Source of the DNA: an uncultured Oscillospiraceae bacterium
Lineage (GTDB): Bacteria > Bacillota > Clostridia > Oscillospirales > Oscillospiraceae
DNA: 64,000 bases
Direction of reading: 5' to 3'
NCBI GenBank assembly: GCA_905233385.1
Contig: CAJOEH010000006.1
Location: forward strand, 71,313 to 135,312
A program made the translations under genes and the position numbers. Of the stretch, positions 50,855-60,860 are shown piece by piece; the stretch's first letter is position 1; every line of letters begins with the position of its first letter. A model generated the notes under the pieces. The model ran no database searches. It was not told the origin of the DNA and saw only the letters and a program-made list of their open reading frames with translations.

Positions 50855-51076
50855 GGTTTTTGCTCCTTTCATAACTTTTTGCAGATAAAACACTGGGCAG
50901 AAATGGAAAGCACAAGTTTTTCGGCGGGATTTTTCGGTGCCGTTGCTGAAAACATTGAGAGAGTGAGAAATCGGCGCAAAGCGTTGCGGCGCAAGGGCTT
51001 GCGAGGGTTTTCACGCGGCGAAGCACCCCTCGCGGATACGTACGGAACATGAGCCGTCGATCGGCACTATGTACAA
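50855..51076. other. Right-end non-coding DNA with a partial att-like sequence
   Basis: No gene is seen. At 51027-51040 the 14-mer ccctcgcggatacg repeats the spoVT sequence found at 51159-51172, followed by unrelated bases. It may be the scar of an older insertion at the same target. Confidence 0.55.
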
Positions 51077-51136
51077 TTACCAGCCCTCGCGCTTGGCTAA
51101 ATCTAACAAAGAGAAACAGAAAATCTCGGCGTTTTT

Positions 51137-51148
51137 CAATGTTGTCAG
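51137..51148. repeat. Right recombinase arm repeat CAATGTTGTCAG
   Basis: This is the exact inverse of 18776-18787, two bases inside the right core. It forms the second arm of the deduced attP. Confidence 0.85.
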
Positions 51149-51150
51149 GT

Positions 51151-51158
51151 GCGGGTCA
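51151..51158. other. attR core (GCGGGTCA)
   Basis: The core is shared with 18762-18769. On the minus strand it reads GAGGG-TGACCCGC-ACCTG, where spoVT codons Gly31-Asp32-Pro33 pass into element DNA. Confidence 0.88.
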
Positions 51159-51250
51159 CCCTCGCGGATACGCAGGGTGCGGCGGATCTCCTTGGGGATC
51201 ACGACACGGCCTAAGTCGTCAATGCGCCTGACAATTCCGGTTGCTTTCAT

Positions 51251-52971
<1,721 letters not shown>

Positions 52972-52985
52972 AAATTTGGATTATC

Positions 52986-53019
52986 AAAAACTCCGGCATT
53001 GAGAAATGCCGGAGTTTTT
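52986..53019 (+). terminator. Terminator of gdhA
   Basis: A 15-bp perfect stem aaaaactccggcatt/aatgccggagttttt with loop gaga and a T-run lies 14 bp after the stop. Confidence 0.92.
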
Positions 53020-53056
53020 GATATAATAAATTGATAAATTATGCGGAGGGGATCCT

Positions 53057-56000
53057 ATGCTCTATCAATCCTTACAGGAACGGCTGTCTTCCGGCATATT
53101 GCAGGAAGACGGCCTTTCGCAGCGTTCCTTGAAGCGCCTGCTGAAGGAAACGGAGTTCTTCGCCAACCTGCCGAAGCAGCTGCCGCAGACGCGGACGGTC
53201 TGCGCCGAGGTGCTTGCATGGTGCCTGCCGGTAATGGATCGACTCTGGCCCGCGCCGGAACAGGGCTGGCTGCGCGAATGCTATGACGAGCTTTCACACC
53301 GCCTCTATCCCGACCCGCAGCGTGCCGCGATGCCGAAAGCGCAGCGGCAGGCGCTGGATTTCTTCGTCACGGTGCTGTCGTGGTTCCTTGAAAAGGAAGC
53401 GGATCGGTTCCCCTACGATCCGCTGACGGACGTCCCCTCCGTGACCGAAACAGAACTGGCCGACAGCCTGATCGGCGAGGAATACCGCCGCTGGCAGGAC
53501 GCGATCCGAACGGCGCATTTCGTCGCCCTCATGCGGATCGGGCGGGAGATCATGCCCTTCGATCCCGCCTCGCATACGATCGGCGTGCACCATCTGGCGC
53601 TCCATATCGCGCGGCAGGCGGCGCAGGCCGGTCTGCCGGTGGATATCCCGATGGTCGGCGCGGCATCGCTCAGCCACGATATCGGCAAATTCGGCTGCCG
53701 CGGCGACGACGCCCGGCGCATTCCGTATCTGCATTACTACTACACCTATCAATGGCTGGAGCGGCAGGGCCTGCCGAAGATCGCCCATATCGCGGCGAAT
53801 CACTCCACCTGGGATCTGGAATTTGAGAATCTGACGCTGGAATCGCTGCTGCTCATCTACGCGGACTTCCGCGTCCGCGGGACGCGGGAAAACGGCGTCG
53901 AGACCGTGAAGATCTACACGCTGGCGGAGTCCTACGACATGATCCTTTCCAAGCTATTCGACGTGACGCCGGAAAAGAAGCGCCGCTATCAGACGGTCTA
54001 TACCAAGCTGGCGGACTTCGAGCGGATGCTGCTCAGCCACGGCGTCTGCACCGCGCCGGACAGCGCAGAGATGCTGCCCGCCGCGCCGCAGCACCCCGCG
54101 CTGCTCGGCGAGAACGAACTGCCCGGCGCTCTGTCGGACCGGATGTTCGAGAACAACATCCGCCTGATGTACATGATCACGAAGGACGTGACCTTCGGTC
54201 AGATGCTCGAGCAGGCGCGCGGCGAGAAGAACCTGCACCGCATCCGCACCTATCTGCGCGTGTTCGAGGAGTACAATACCTACATGACCGGCCAGAACAA
54301 GCGCCGGACGCTCGCGCTGCTCTATGAACTGTTGACGCATCATCAGGGCGACGTGCGCCGCCGCAGCGCCATGATCATGGGACAGATCCTCGCGAACAGC
54401 GGCCCCAAGTACCGCAAGGAGCTGCCCGCTTCCGCGCCCGTCACCGCCATGGTGCCGGCGACCGCGGCGTTTCTGGAGGAGGCCATGCAGCTCTGGGAAC
54501 GGTATATGGATATGTGCCTGCACCCCGATCACAAGATCGCCGCCAAGCACGCCCTGCGCATCTCCAATTCCCTGAAAATCATCGTCGCGAGTCTCGTGAA
54601 GAACTGCGACGCCCACGAGGTGCAGCACTTCCTCGACCCCCTGTTCGACCGTCTGCCGGATGCGAAAGGGGAGGCGCTGTTCGCCCTCGTGGACACGTTC
54701 CATTATATCCCGCCGGAGTTTCTGAACGGTGAGCGGATCGGGACGCTGCTGACGCAGTTCATCCGTCTCCTGCCTGCGGAGGAGCCGCTGGCGGTCTTAG
54801 TTCTGCGGCGGCTGGACAAGCTTGCGCCGTATCTGAACGAAGAACAGACGGCGCAGCTCCGCACGGCTGTGGAGACCCTGCCGGATAGGAAGAGCTTCGC
54901 GGCGGATTTCGTCGAAAACCGTATTCGCCGCCGGCTGGGTCTGCAAACCAAGCCGCTTGCGATGTCCGTGGCGCAGATCTACCTCTCCAACCTGAAAAAC
55001 GCCGTGCACTGGATGGTCAAACTCACGCAGATCGACGCGCTGACGGACGATCTGACCGAGCACCCGGAGCACGCCTTCCATACCGCGATGCACCTGTCGA
55101 ACCTCTTGTGCGTCAGCGAGCACCTGCCGGTGCGCGAGCGCGCCGGACGCGCCCTGCTGCAGATGCAGGACCGGCTGACCGTCGAGGAGCAGAACGAGAT
55201 CATCGTCGACCTCCTGCGCGAGCTGGAGACCGGACAGGACGAGATTTCCGCCTACATCCCGCGCTATCTCGGCGTGATGATCGCGCGGCTGCCCGCGAAG
55301 GAGCTCAACGAGTGCCTCGAATTCTTAGAGGGGCATATCCGCCAGTCCTCCGCGCGGACGGCGGCCGCGTGCCTGTCCACGGTGAGCCGCCTGCTGGAGG
55401 CGCTGTCAGAGCCGTCCTGCGAGCAGACCGACCGTCTTCTGGGTCTGCTGCTCGCCGGCGTGAGCCACTATGACGACACGATCCACGACACCGCGCTGAC
55501 CGTCCTCTGCGAGGACGTGCTGGCGAACGAGCGGATCCCGAAGGAGATTCGGCGCGGCTACTATTTCCGTGCCGGAAAGAAGCTCCTGACCCTGCTCTCC
55601 GAGCCGCGCGACGGCCGCTTCACCTTCTTCACCATGGCGGCGATGCTCAATCGCGTCTACCGCTTCTTAGTCGAGTGCCGCGTCGACGGAACGAGCTTCC
55701 TCCTGCCGGAGGCGAAGCCCGTGGCCTTCTTCCCGGGCACCTTCGATCCCTTCTCCGCGGGGCATAAGCGCGTCGTGGAGGAGATCCTCGCGCGCGGCTT
55801 CGAGGTCTATCTCGCGATCGACGAGTTCTCCTGGAGCAAGCTGGCGATCCCGAAGCTCCTGCGGCGGCAGATCGCCTCCATGAGCGTGGCGGACCGCATG
55901 GACGTCTATCTGTTCCCGGACGAGATCCCGATCAACATCGCCTATCCGTCCGATCTTAAGCAGCTTCGCGCCCTGTTCTCGAACCGCGAACTCTGGCTCG

Positions 56001-57697
56001 TGACCGGCAGCGACGTGATCGAAAAGGCTTCCGCCTACCGCGACCCCGCTCCCGGCAGCGCGGCGGATTTCGACCATATCATCTTCCTGCGCGACAGCTC
56101 CGTCCGCAGAGAAGAACTGGAATCACGCATTCGCGGCAGGCGGATCGTGCTCACCCTGCCGGAGTTCTATGAAACGGTCAGCTCCACCCGGATCCGCGAC
56201 TACGTGGACAAAAATATGGACGTGTCCATGCTGGTCGACCCGATGGTGCAGAGCTATATCTACGAAAAGAACCTCTATCTCCGCGCGCCGCAGTTCAAGC
56301 AGGCGATGCGGAAGCAGTCCTTCACGCTCGATTTTGCATGGAGCGGCCTGTGCTGCACGGCGACCCTCTGCCGCGCGGAGGACGGAAGAATCCTCGCGCG
56401 CGCGGACGGCAGGACGATCCGCAGCACGGAGCTTTACGGCGTGCTGGGCTCCCTGCCCGGCGCGGAATACCTGCGCCGCCACAGCTCCGGCAGAATGCTC
56501 CTGATCGAGACAGTGGTCCTTGAACCGGACGCGGACGCGGACTGCGCGCGTCTCGTCCTGACCGAGCTGCTGGCGCGGAGCCTGCCGGAGGATCACACCT
56601 ACGCGCTCTGCCCGACGGCGGGCAAGGAATGGCTGACGGAGACCCTGCGGGAGCTGGGCTTCATGGCGCTGCCGGAGCAGCCGGACGTGCTGGCGGTGGA
56701 TATGCGCACGCCGGTCATCCTGGTGCAGGATGTCCTGCGCCGCTTCAAGGAGCCGCACCGCAGCGACGACAAGGTGCGCGCCGCCGTGCTGGCCTCCCGG
56801 CCGCGCCTGCGGCGGACGATCTGCGACCTCTTCCCCGGCAAGCTCCTGCTCAGTTTTGACGCGGAGCTCCTGGACGCGGCGGTCATGGAGCGCGTGCGCT
56901 TCGCTGCGGGCGTGCGGCAGGCGCAGGAAGCAAAGACGCTCGGCAAGAGCATGTGCGTACCCTACGGCAGCATCCTCTCCGGCGAGATCGTCCCGAACGT
57001 CGTCACCAAGAGCCTGCACGTGGACAAGGCCTACGAAAACGACATCTATCATTTCCAAATCCGCGCTTTCCCGGGCTATTCCGACCTGCCGGGGCAGGTG
57101 CGCACCATCCGCGCCTTCCACCGGCCTGTCATTCTGGTCGACGACTTCCTGCACAAGGGCTACCGCATCGAAAAACTTGACCGCATTTTCCGGCAGGAAC
57201 AGCTGGATATCCAGCGAATCGTGGTCGGCATCCTGTCCGGCCGCGGCCGCGACCTCATGCAGCTCGAGCAGCGGGAGGTCGACTGCGAATACTTCATCCC
57301 GAATCTGCGCTATTGGTTCACCGAAAGCCTGCTGTATCCGTTTATCGGCGGCGACAGCGTCACCCGCGGCGACTCCATCGGCGGTTTGCTCCCGACGGCG
57401 AATCTGATCCTGCCGTACTGTATGCCGGACTTCCTGCGCGGCGTGGACGAGCAGTCCGTGCTGGAACTGTCCGAGACCTGCCTGCGCAACGCGCACGCGA
57501 TCCTGCTTGCTTTGGAGCAGTGCCACCAGCGCAGCTTCGGCACCCAACTCACGCTCGGGCGTATGGCGGAAGCCCTGATCCGGCCGCGCGCGCCCTATCG
57601 CGGCAGACATCTGCAATACGATTTGAGCGCTCTGCCGTCCGGTTACGTCGCGGACGATATCGAGGCGTTTCGCCGCCTGCGGAGGACGCAGCTATGA
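53057..57697 (+). CDS. Giant HD / NadD-like nucleotidyltransferase / PRTase-like multidomain protein
   Basis: This 1546-residue cytosolic protein combines several domains. An HD-type phosphohydrolase lies at about residues 170-290 (GVHHLALHIA...SLSHDIGKFG). A long helical HEAT-like part spans about 360-850. A NadD-like nucleotidyltransferase at about 890-1085 has FFPGTFDPFSAGHKRVV and SSTRIRDYV. A GNAT-like region lies at about 1090-1220, and a phosphoribosyltransferase-like region near 1300-1400 (VILVDDFLHKGYRIEKL). The mix suggests nucleotide or cofactor chemistry, perhaps NAD-related, with repair or salvage. It heads an operon: the next gene overlaps it at ATGA. An AGGGGATCCT-type site precedes the ATG. 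Confidence 0.82.
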   Translation: MLYQSLQERLSSGILQEDGLSQRSLKRLLKETEFFANLPKQLPQTRTVCAEVLAWCLPVMDRLWPAPEQGWLRECYDELSHRLYPDPQRAAMPKAQRQALDFFVTVLSWFLEKEADRFPYDPLTDVPSVTETELADSLIGEEYRRWQDAIRTAHFVALMRIGREIMPFDPASHTIGVHHLALHIARQAAQAGLPVDIPMVGAASLSHDIGKFGCRGDDARRIPYLHYYYTYQWLERQGLPKIAHIAANHSTWDLEFENLTLESLLLIYADFRVRGTRENGVETVKIYTLAESYDMILSKLFDVTPEKKRRYQTVYTKLADFERMLLSHGVCTAPDSAEMLPAAPQHPALLGENELPGALSDRMFENNIRLMYMITKDVTFGQMLEQARGEKNLHRIRTYLRVFEEYNTYMTGQNKRRTLALLYELLTHHQGDVRRRSAMIMGQILANSGPKYRKELPASAPVTAMVPATAAFLEEAMQLWERYMDMCLHPDHKIAAKHALRISNSLKIIVASLVKNCDAHEVQHFLDPLFDRLPDAKGEALFALVDTFHYIPPEFLNGERIGTLLTQFIRLLPAEEPLAVLVLRRLDKLAPYLNEEQTAQLRTAVETLPDRKSFAADFVENRIRRRLGLQTKPLAMSVAQIYLSNLKNAVHWMVKLTQIDALTDDLTEHPEHAFHTAMHLSNLLCVSEHLPVRERAGRALLQMQDRLTVEEQNEIIVDLLRELETGQDEISAYIPRYLGVMIARLPAKELNECLEFLEGHIRQSSARTAAACLSTVSRLLEALSEPSCEQTDRLLGLLLAGVSHYDDTIHDTALTVLCEDVLANERIPKEIRRGYYFRAGKKLLTLLSEPRDGRFTFFTMAAMLNRVYRFLVECRVDGTSFLLPEAKPVAFFPGTFDPFSAGHKRVVEEILARGFEVYLAIDEFSWSKLAIPKLLRRQIASMSVADRMDVYLFPDEIPINIAYPSDLKQLRALFSNRELWLVTGSDVIEKASAYRDPAPGSAADFDHIIFLRDSSVRREELESRIRGRRIVLTLPEFYETVSSTRIRDYVDKNMDVSMLVDPMVQSYIYEKNLYLRAPQFKQAMRKQSFTLDFAWSGLCCTATLCRAEDGRILARADGRTIRSTELYGVLGSLPGAEYLRRHSSGRMLLIETVVLEPDADADCARLVLTELLARSLPEDHTYALCPTAGKEWLTETLRELGFMALPEQPDVLAVDMRTPVILVQDVLRRFKEPHRSDDKVRAAVLASRPRLRRTICDLFPGKLLLSFDAELLDAAVMERVRFAAGVRQAQEAKTLGKSMCVPYGSILSGEIVPNVVTKSLHVDKAYENDIYHFQIRAFPGYSDLPGQVRTIRAFHRPVILVDDFLHKGYRIEKLDRIFRQEQLDIQRIVVGILSGRGRDLMQLEQREVDCEYFIPNLRYWFTESLLYPFIGGDSVTRGDSIGGLLPTANLILPYCMPDFLRGVDEQSVLELSETCLRNAHAILLALEQCHQRSFGTQLTLGRMAEALIRPRAPYRGRHLQYDLSALPSGYVADDIEAFRRLRRTQL

Positions 57698-58635
57698 CGA
57701 AGAACGGATCGCTGTACCCCGGTCGGACCGGCCTGCGGCTGACCCTCGTGGGGCTGGGCGACGTCGGCGGCACCCTGCTGACCGCCCTGAAGCTGCTTGG
57801 CGACGAGATTGACGAGATCGGTATTTATGACCCCTATGAGCCGCTGATCGACCGCTACTGCATGGAGCTCGGGCAGGTGCTCGAGCGCCCGTCGCCGAAG
57901 ATCGTGCGCCGCGCGCCGGAAGCCCTGTTCGACTGCAACGTCTTCCTCTTCGCCGCCTCGCAGGGCGTTCCGCCGGTCGGCGCGGAGGGCGACGTGCGCA
58001 TGGCGCAGTTTGCAGGCAACCGCGAGCTTCTGAAAAAGTATACAAGACAGGCGAGAGATACCGAATTTTCCGGCCTGTTCTGTCAGGTCTCCGACCCGGT
58101 CGACCTGCTCTGTCAGTGCGTCTATTGGCAGTCGAATTCGGACGAAAACGGCGCGTTTGACGGGCGCGGCCTGCGCAGGGAGCAGATCGTCGGTTTCGGT
58201 CTCGGCGTGATGGCGGCGCGGGCGCAGTACTACGCGCGGCAGCGGGGGCTTGATCCGGAAAAGATCGCCGCCTTCGGCCCGCACGGCGCGGGGCTCGTGG
58301 TCGCGAACGATCTTGAAAACTATGACGACGAATTATCCCGTGCGCTGACGGCGCAGACCGTGGAAGCCAACAGGGAAGTGCGCGCGCTTGGCTTCAAACC
58401 CTATATCGCGCCCGCGCTGTCCTCCGCGTGCATCAGCCTTTTGAACCTGATGCGCGGGCGGCCGTTTTACGGCGCGATCCCGACGGACGGCGTTTGGTTC
58501 GGTACGTCGGCAAAGTGGACGGAGCGCGGCGCCGCGCCGCTGTACGACGTTTCGGCGCTGCCGCCGCTGCTGCGCGGCAGAATCGAGGCCGCCATTCGGG
58601 AATTGAAGGAGTGGGAACCGCAATGCAAAACCTGA
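57694..58635 (+). CDS. Lactate/malate dehydrogenase-like Rossmann protein
   Basis: This 313-residue protein has an N-terminal LTLVGLGDVGGTLLTALKLLGDEIDEIGIYD nucleotide-binding fold and later QVSDPVDLLCQCVY and AFGPHGAG, as in the LDH/MDH superfamily. The catalytic His of the family may be the one in FGPHGAG. The substrate is not clear. It starts inside the stop of the giant gene (ATGA) and overlaps the following flavoprotein gene by 13 bp, so all three are one transcript. The ORF start at 57313 is an artefact of an open upstream frame. Confidence 0.8.
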   Translation: MTKNGSLYPGRTGLRLTLVGLGDVGGTLLTALKLLGDEIDEIGIYDPYEPLIDRYCMELGQVLERPSPKIVRRAPEALFDCNVFLFAASQGVPPVGAEGDVRMAQFAGNRELLKKYTRQARDTEFSGLFCQVSDPVDLLCQCVYWQSNSDENGAFDGRGLRREQIVGFGLGVMAARAQYYARQRGLDPEKIAAFGPHGAGLVVANDLENYDDELSRALTAQTVEANREVRALGFKPYIAPALSSACISLLNLMRGRPFYGAIPTDGVWFGTSAKWTERGAAPLYDVSALPPLLRGRIEAAIRELKEWEPQCKT

Positions 58636-59693
58636 CGATCCTCTCCTGCGGTCGTAACGACCGTTTAGAGCGGCTGCTTTCCGACATTCCCGCACTCAAC
58701 GGTGCGGAACGAATCGACGCGGCCGCGATCGGCGCGCACGACCTGCGCGGCAGACGACTGCTCTTCACCGTCGCGGTCGACGCTTACGGCGAGGACGCGG
58801 CGCTGTGCGAACTGCTCCGCTTCCTGCGGTCACACCCCGACTGCCTGCACGGGGCGACGGCCGCCGTGATCATCGACGGCGCGACCGAGCTGGACACAAA
58901 GGACATCGCGCGGCGGCTGATCTTCGCCGCGAATTTCGCCGGCTGCGCCTTTCCGGGGAAACCCCTCGTGGAGGCGACCGGCTCCCTGCAAAACCTTGCC
59001 GTCCTGCAAAAGAAGAACGGCCTGCCGGGCCTGGACGAGACCTATCGCTTCGCCGTTTCTGCCCTGCTGGAGCGGCTGCTTTCGGAAGAACCGGTCAAAA
59101 AAGACCGCCCGAAGCTGCTGGTGCTGCACGCCTCGGACCGCGAGACCTCCAACACCCTCGCGCTGGGCGAACTCGTCACACGGCAGCTTCCGGACTTCGA
59201 GATCGAAACGATCTCCCTTCGCAACGGCACGATCCACGACTGCCGCGGCTGTTCGTACACGATCTGCTCGCATTTCGCGGCGCAGAGCAGCTGCTTTTAC
59301 GGCGGCGCGATGGTGGACGAGGTCATCCCCGCTGTGCTGAACGCGGACGCGCTGCTCCTGCTCTGCCCGAACTACAACGACGCGGTCGGCGCGAATATCA
59401 CGGCGTTCATCAACCGCCTGACCGGACTGACCGTCAGCAACGCCCTCTACGGGCGCAGTCTGTACGCCGTCGTCGTCTCCGGCTATTCCGGCGGCGATCT
59501 GGTGGCGCAGCAGCTTTTAGGCGCGCTGTGTCTCAACAAGGCGCTGTCCCTGCCGCCGCGCTTCTGCCTGATCAAGACCGCGAACGATCCCGGTACGGCA
59601 CTGCAGCTCCCGGGCATTGCAGAGGAAACGCAGGCCTTCGCCGCCGCGATCCGCGCCAGACTGAAATGTGCTGCCATGAACCAAAACTGCTGA
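58623..59693 (+). CDS. Flavodoxin-like NAD(P)H-dependent FMN reductase
   Basis: This 356-residue protein carries, in residues 160-345, an FMN-reductase-like flavodoxin fold: RPKLLVLHASDRETSNTLALGELVTRQL, TISLRNGTIHDCRGCSYTICSHFAAQSSCFY, and NADALLLLCPNYNDAVGANITAFINRL. The first 150 residues are a separate domain with no clear match. The CRGC and TICS cysteines could bind a cofactor or metal. It is the last gene of the HD/NadD-like operon. Confidence 0.83.
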   Translation: MQNLTILSCGRNDRLERLLSDIPALNGAERIDAAAIGAHDLRGRRLLFTVAVDAYGEDAALCELLRFLRSHPDCLHGATAAVIIDGATELDTKDIARRLIFAANFAGCAFPGKPLVEATGSLQNLAVLQKKNGLPGLDETYRFAVSALLERLLSEEPVKKDRPKLLVLHASDRETSNTLALGELVTRQLPDFEIETISLRNGTIHDCRGCSYTICSHFAAQSSCFYGGAMVDEVIPAVLNADALLLLCPNYNDAVGANITAFINRLTGLTVSNALYGRSLYAVVVSGYSGGDLVAQQLLGALCLNKALSLPPRFCLIKTANDPGTALQLPGIAEETQAFAAAIRARLKCAAMNQNC

Positions 59694-59808
59694 CAATTTG
59701 GAGTTGGAAGAACGCTATATTCTTTACGGAAATCCGACATTTCTTGATAAGTATACTCAATTCCTCGAAACGCTGCATAAACACCGCCGTTTCTTTGAAC
59801 TCCTGACG

Positions 59809-59845
59809 CGAGCCGATGAACTGTAACGCTTATCGGCTCGTTTTT
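59809..59845 (+). terminator. Terminator of the HD/NadD-like operon
   Basis: cgagccgat/atcggctcg with a 14-base loop and a following TTTTT. It lies 116 bp past the last stop. Confidence 0.8.
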
Positions 59846-59850
59846 GTCGT

Positions 59851-59925
59851 TCAAAGATCGTCAATGATTGAGCAAACAATAGTGCAGTATGGGTCAATGC
59901 GCCGCACGATTCCGGTTGCTTTCAT
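59851..59925 (-). pseudogene. Relic of a second spoVT 5' end
   Basis: The frame reads MKATGIVRRID, identical to SpoVT for 11 residues. It then runs into unrelated sequence and stops after 24 codons. The upstream 75 bp (59926-60000) closely match the leader of the real spoVT at 51251-51320. It is a truncated duplicate that left only the promoter, ribosome binding site and first codons. Confidence 0.85.
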
Positions 59926-60000
59926 ATCGTAAACTCTCCTTTGCTGATCTTTCTTGCGTTTCTATTGTCTGCAAACAAAGGGGAATTATGCAGCCGCGCG

Positions 60001-60119
60001 AGGATGGGATGATGAGATGGAGCGGCGCCGCTGATTTCTTCGGCAAATGCGGCAGCAGATGATGCGCTGAAATGATTCGGCAGACGAAGATTCGGATTTG
60101 CGATCAAAAGCAGCGGCGA
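60001..60119. other. Spacer with sequences related to the element's right-end cargo
   Basis: The sequence atttcttcggcaaatgcggcag resembles atttttcggcagatgcggcag near 45770. It is non-coding. Confidence 0.5.
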
Positions 60120-60148
60120 TTGCATTTTCACGGGGCTGGCAGTATAAT
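60120..60148 (+). promoter_or_regulatory. Promoter of the membrane protein gene
   Basis: TTGCAT and TATAAT are separated by 17 bp. TATAATCAGTACAGA and CTTCGCAGAGGAAAA after it match the promoter at 45939-45967 inside the element. Confidence 0.75.
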
Positions 60149-60217
60149 CAGTACAGAGCAGCTGCTTCGCAGAGGAAAAACAACACGACATATCGGGCTT
60201 TAGAGGAGAAAGAGTCA

Positions 60218-60826
60218 ATGGATTTGAACAAAACGATCGCAAAAGTCGGCGCGGGGATCGTAACGGCGACAGTTTTTCTGTTTGCGCTGTTTTTGATCAT
60301 CAACGATCCTGCGGGATACTACTATGTGTGCCTGATCCTGCCGCTCGGGTTTCTTATGATGACGGCAGGCCTTCACAACGAATGCAAAAACGACCGCAAG
60401 GTCGCCGCGAATATCGGTTTGATCCTTGCGGCGGTGTACGGTACGTTTGCTATGCTGGTCTACTTTACACAACTGACCACAGTACACAACGAACAGCTGA
60501 CCGAACAGGCGGCAAAGCTGTTGGAATTCGGCAGGTTCGGGCTGATCTTCAACTATGACCTGCTCGGCTACGGTATCATGGCGCTTTCGACTTTCTTCAC
60601 AGGGCTTTCGATGAAGGCAAAGAACAAAGCGGACAAGTGGCTCAAAGCGCTTATGATGATACACGGAGCGTTCTTCTTCAGCTGTACGTTTATGCCGATG
60701 ACGGGAATGTTCTCAAAGATGTCGTCCGGCGGCGACGGCCTCGGCGGAAGGCTCGCGCTTGTTGCGTGGTGCGTGTATTTTCTCCCTGTCGGAATCCTGT
60801 CTTTTCTTCATTTCAGAAAAAGATGA
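60218..60826 (+). CDS. Multi-pass membrane protein, unknown function
   Basis: This 202-residue protein has about six hydrophobic segments: IVTATVFLFALFLII, YYVCLILPLGFLMMTAGL, VAANIGLILAAVYGTFAMLVYF, LGYGIMALSTFF, AFFFSCTFMPM and LALVAWCVYFLPVGILSFL. No catalytic motif is seen. An AGAGGAGAAAGAGTCA site precedes the ATG, and the longer ORF start is unlikely. It shares its promoter type with the lipoprotein gene in the element, so both may come from the same source. Confidence 0.75.
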   Translation: MDLNKTIAKVGAGIVTATVFLFALFLIINDPAGYYYVCLILPLGFLMMTAGLHNECKNDRKVAANIGLILAAVYGTFAMLVYFTQLTTVHNEQLTEQAAKLLEFGRFGLIFNYDLLGYGIMALSTFFTGLSMKAKNKADKWLKALMMIHGAFFFSCTFMPMTGMFSKMSSGGDGLGGRLALVAWCVYFLPVGILSFLHFRKR

Positions 60827-60860
60827 AATAAAGCGGATGAATAAGGCGTGAGGTTTTCGG

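Larger units (their letters stand above)
18762..51158. mobile_element. 32.4-kb integrative mobilizable element interrupting spoVT
   Basis: The ends are defined by the direct 8-bp core GCGGGTCA at 18762-18769 and 51151-51158, and by the two halves of spoVT on either side. Just inside each end is an exact inverted 12-mer (CTGACAACATTG at 18776, CAATGTTGTCAG at 51137). Contents are a large serine recombinase at the left end, a MobV relaxase, primase/helicase genes, a DUF4160/DUF2442 pair, an SLH protein, a sigma factor, a probable graspetide cluster, a defence island and assorted cargo. No phage structural genes or type IV secretion genes are visible, so transfer would need a helper. Parts (29.6-33, 33-45 kb) are clearly more AT-rich than the host, which indicates mixed origins. 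Confidence 0.92.
51077..51250 (-). pseudogene. spoVT: 5' part of spoVT (33 codons) reading into the element
   Basis: The frame begins MKATGIVRRIDDLG, VVIPKEIRRTLRIREGDP, which is the start of SpoVT. It then enters the element and adds 24 unrelated residues (HLTTLKN...REGW) before a stop, giving a 57-residue product. The reading frame, the AAAGGAGAGTTTGAGAT site and the codon for Pro33 are intact. Excision at GCGGGTCA would restore the full gene with the part at 18319-18768. As it stands the product has an incomplete AbrB-type DNA-binding domain. The ORF is absent from the track because it is short. Confidence 0.93.

Noticed and set aside
18762-51158. Prophage interpretation of the element
   Set aside because: No capsid, tail, terminase or lysis genes are visible; a MobV relaxase and primase point to a mobilizable element.
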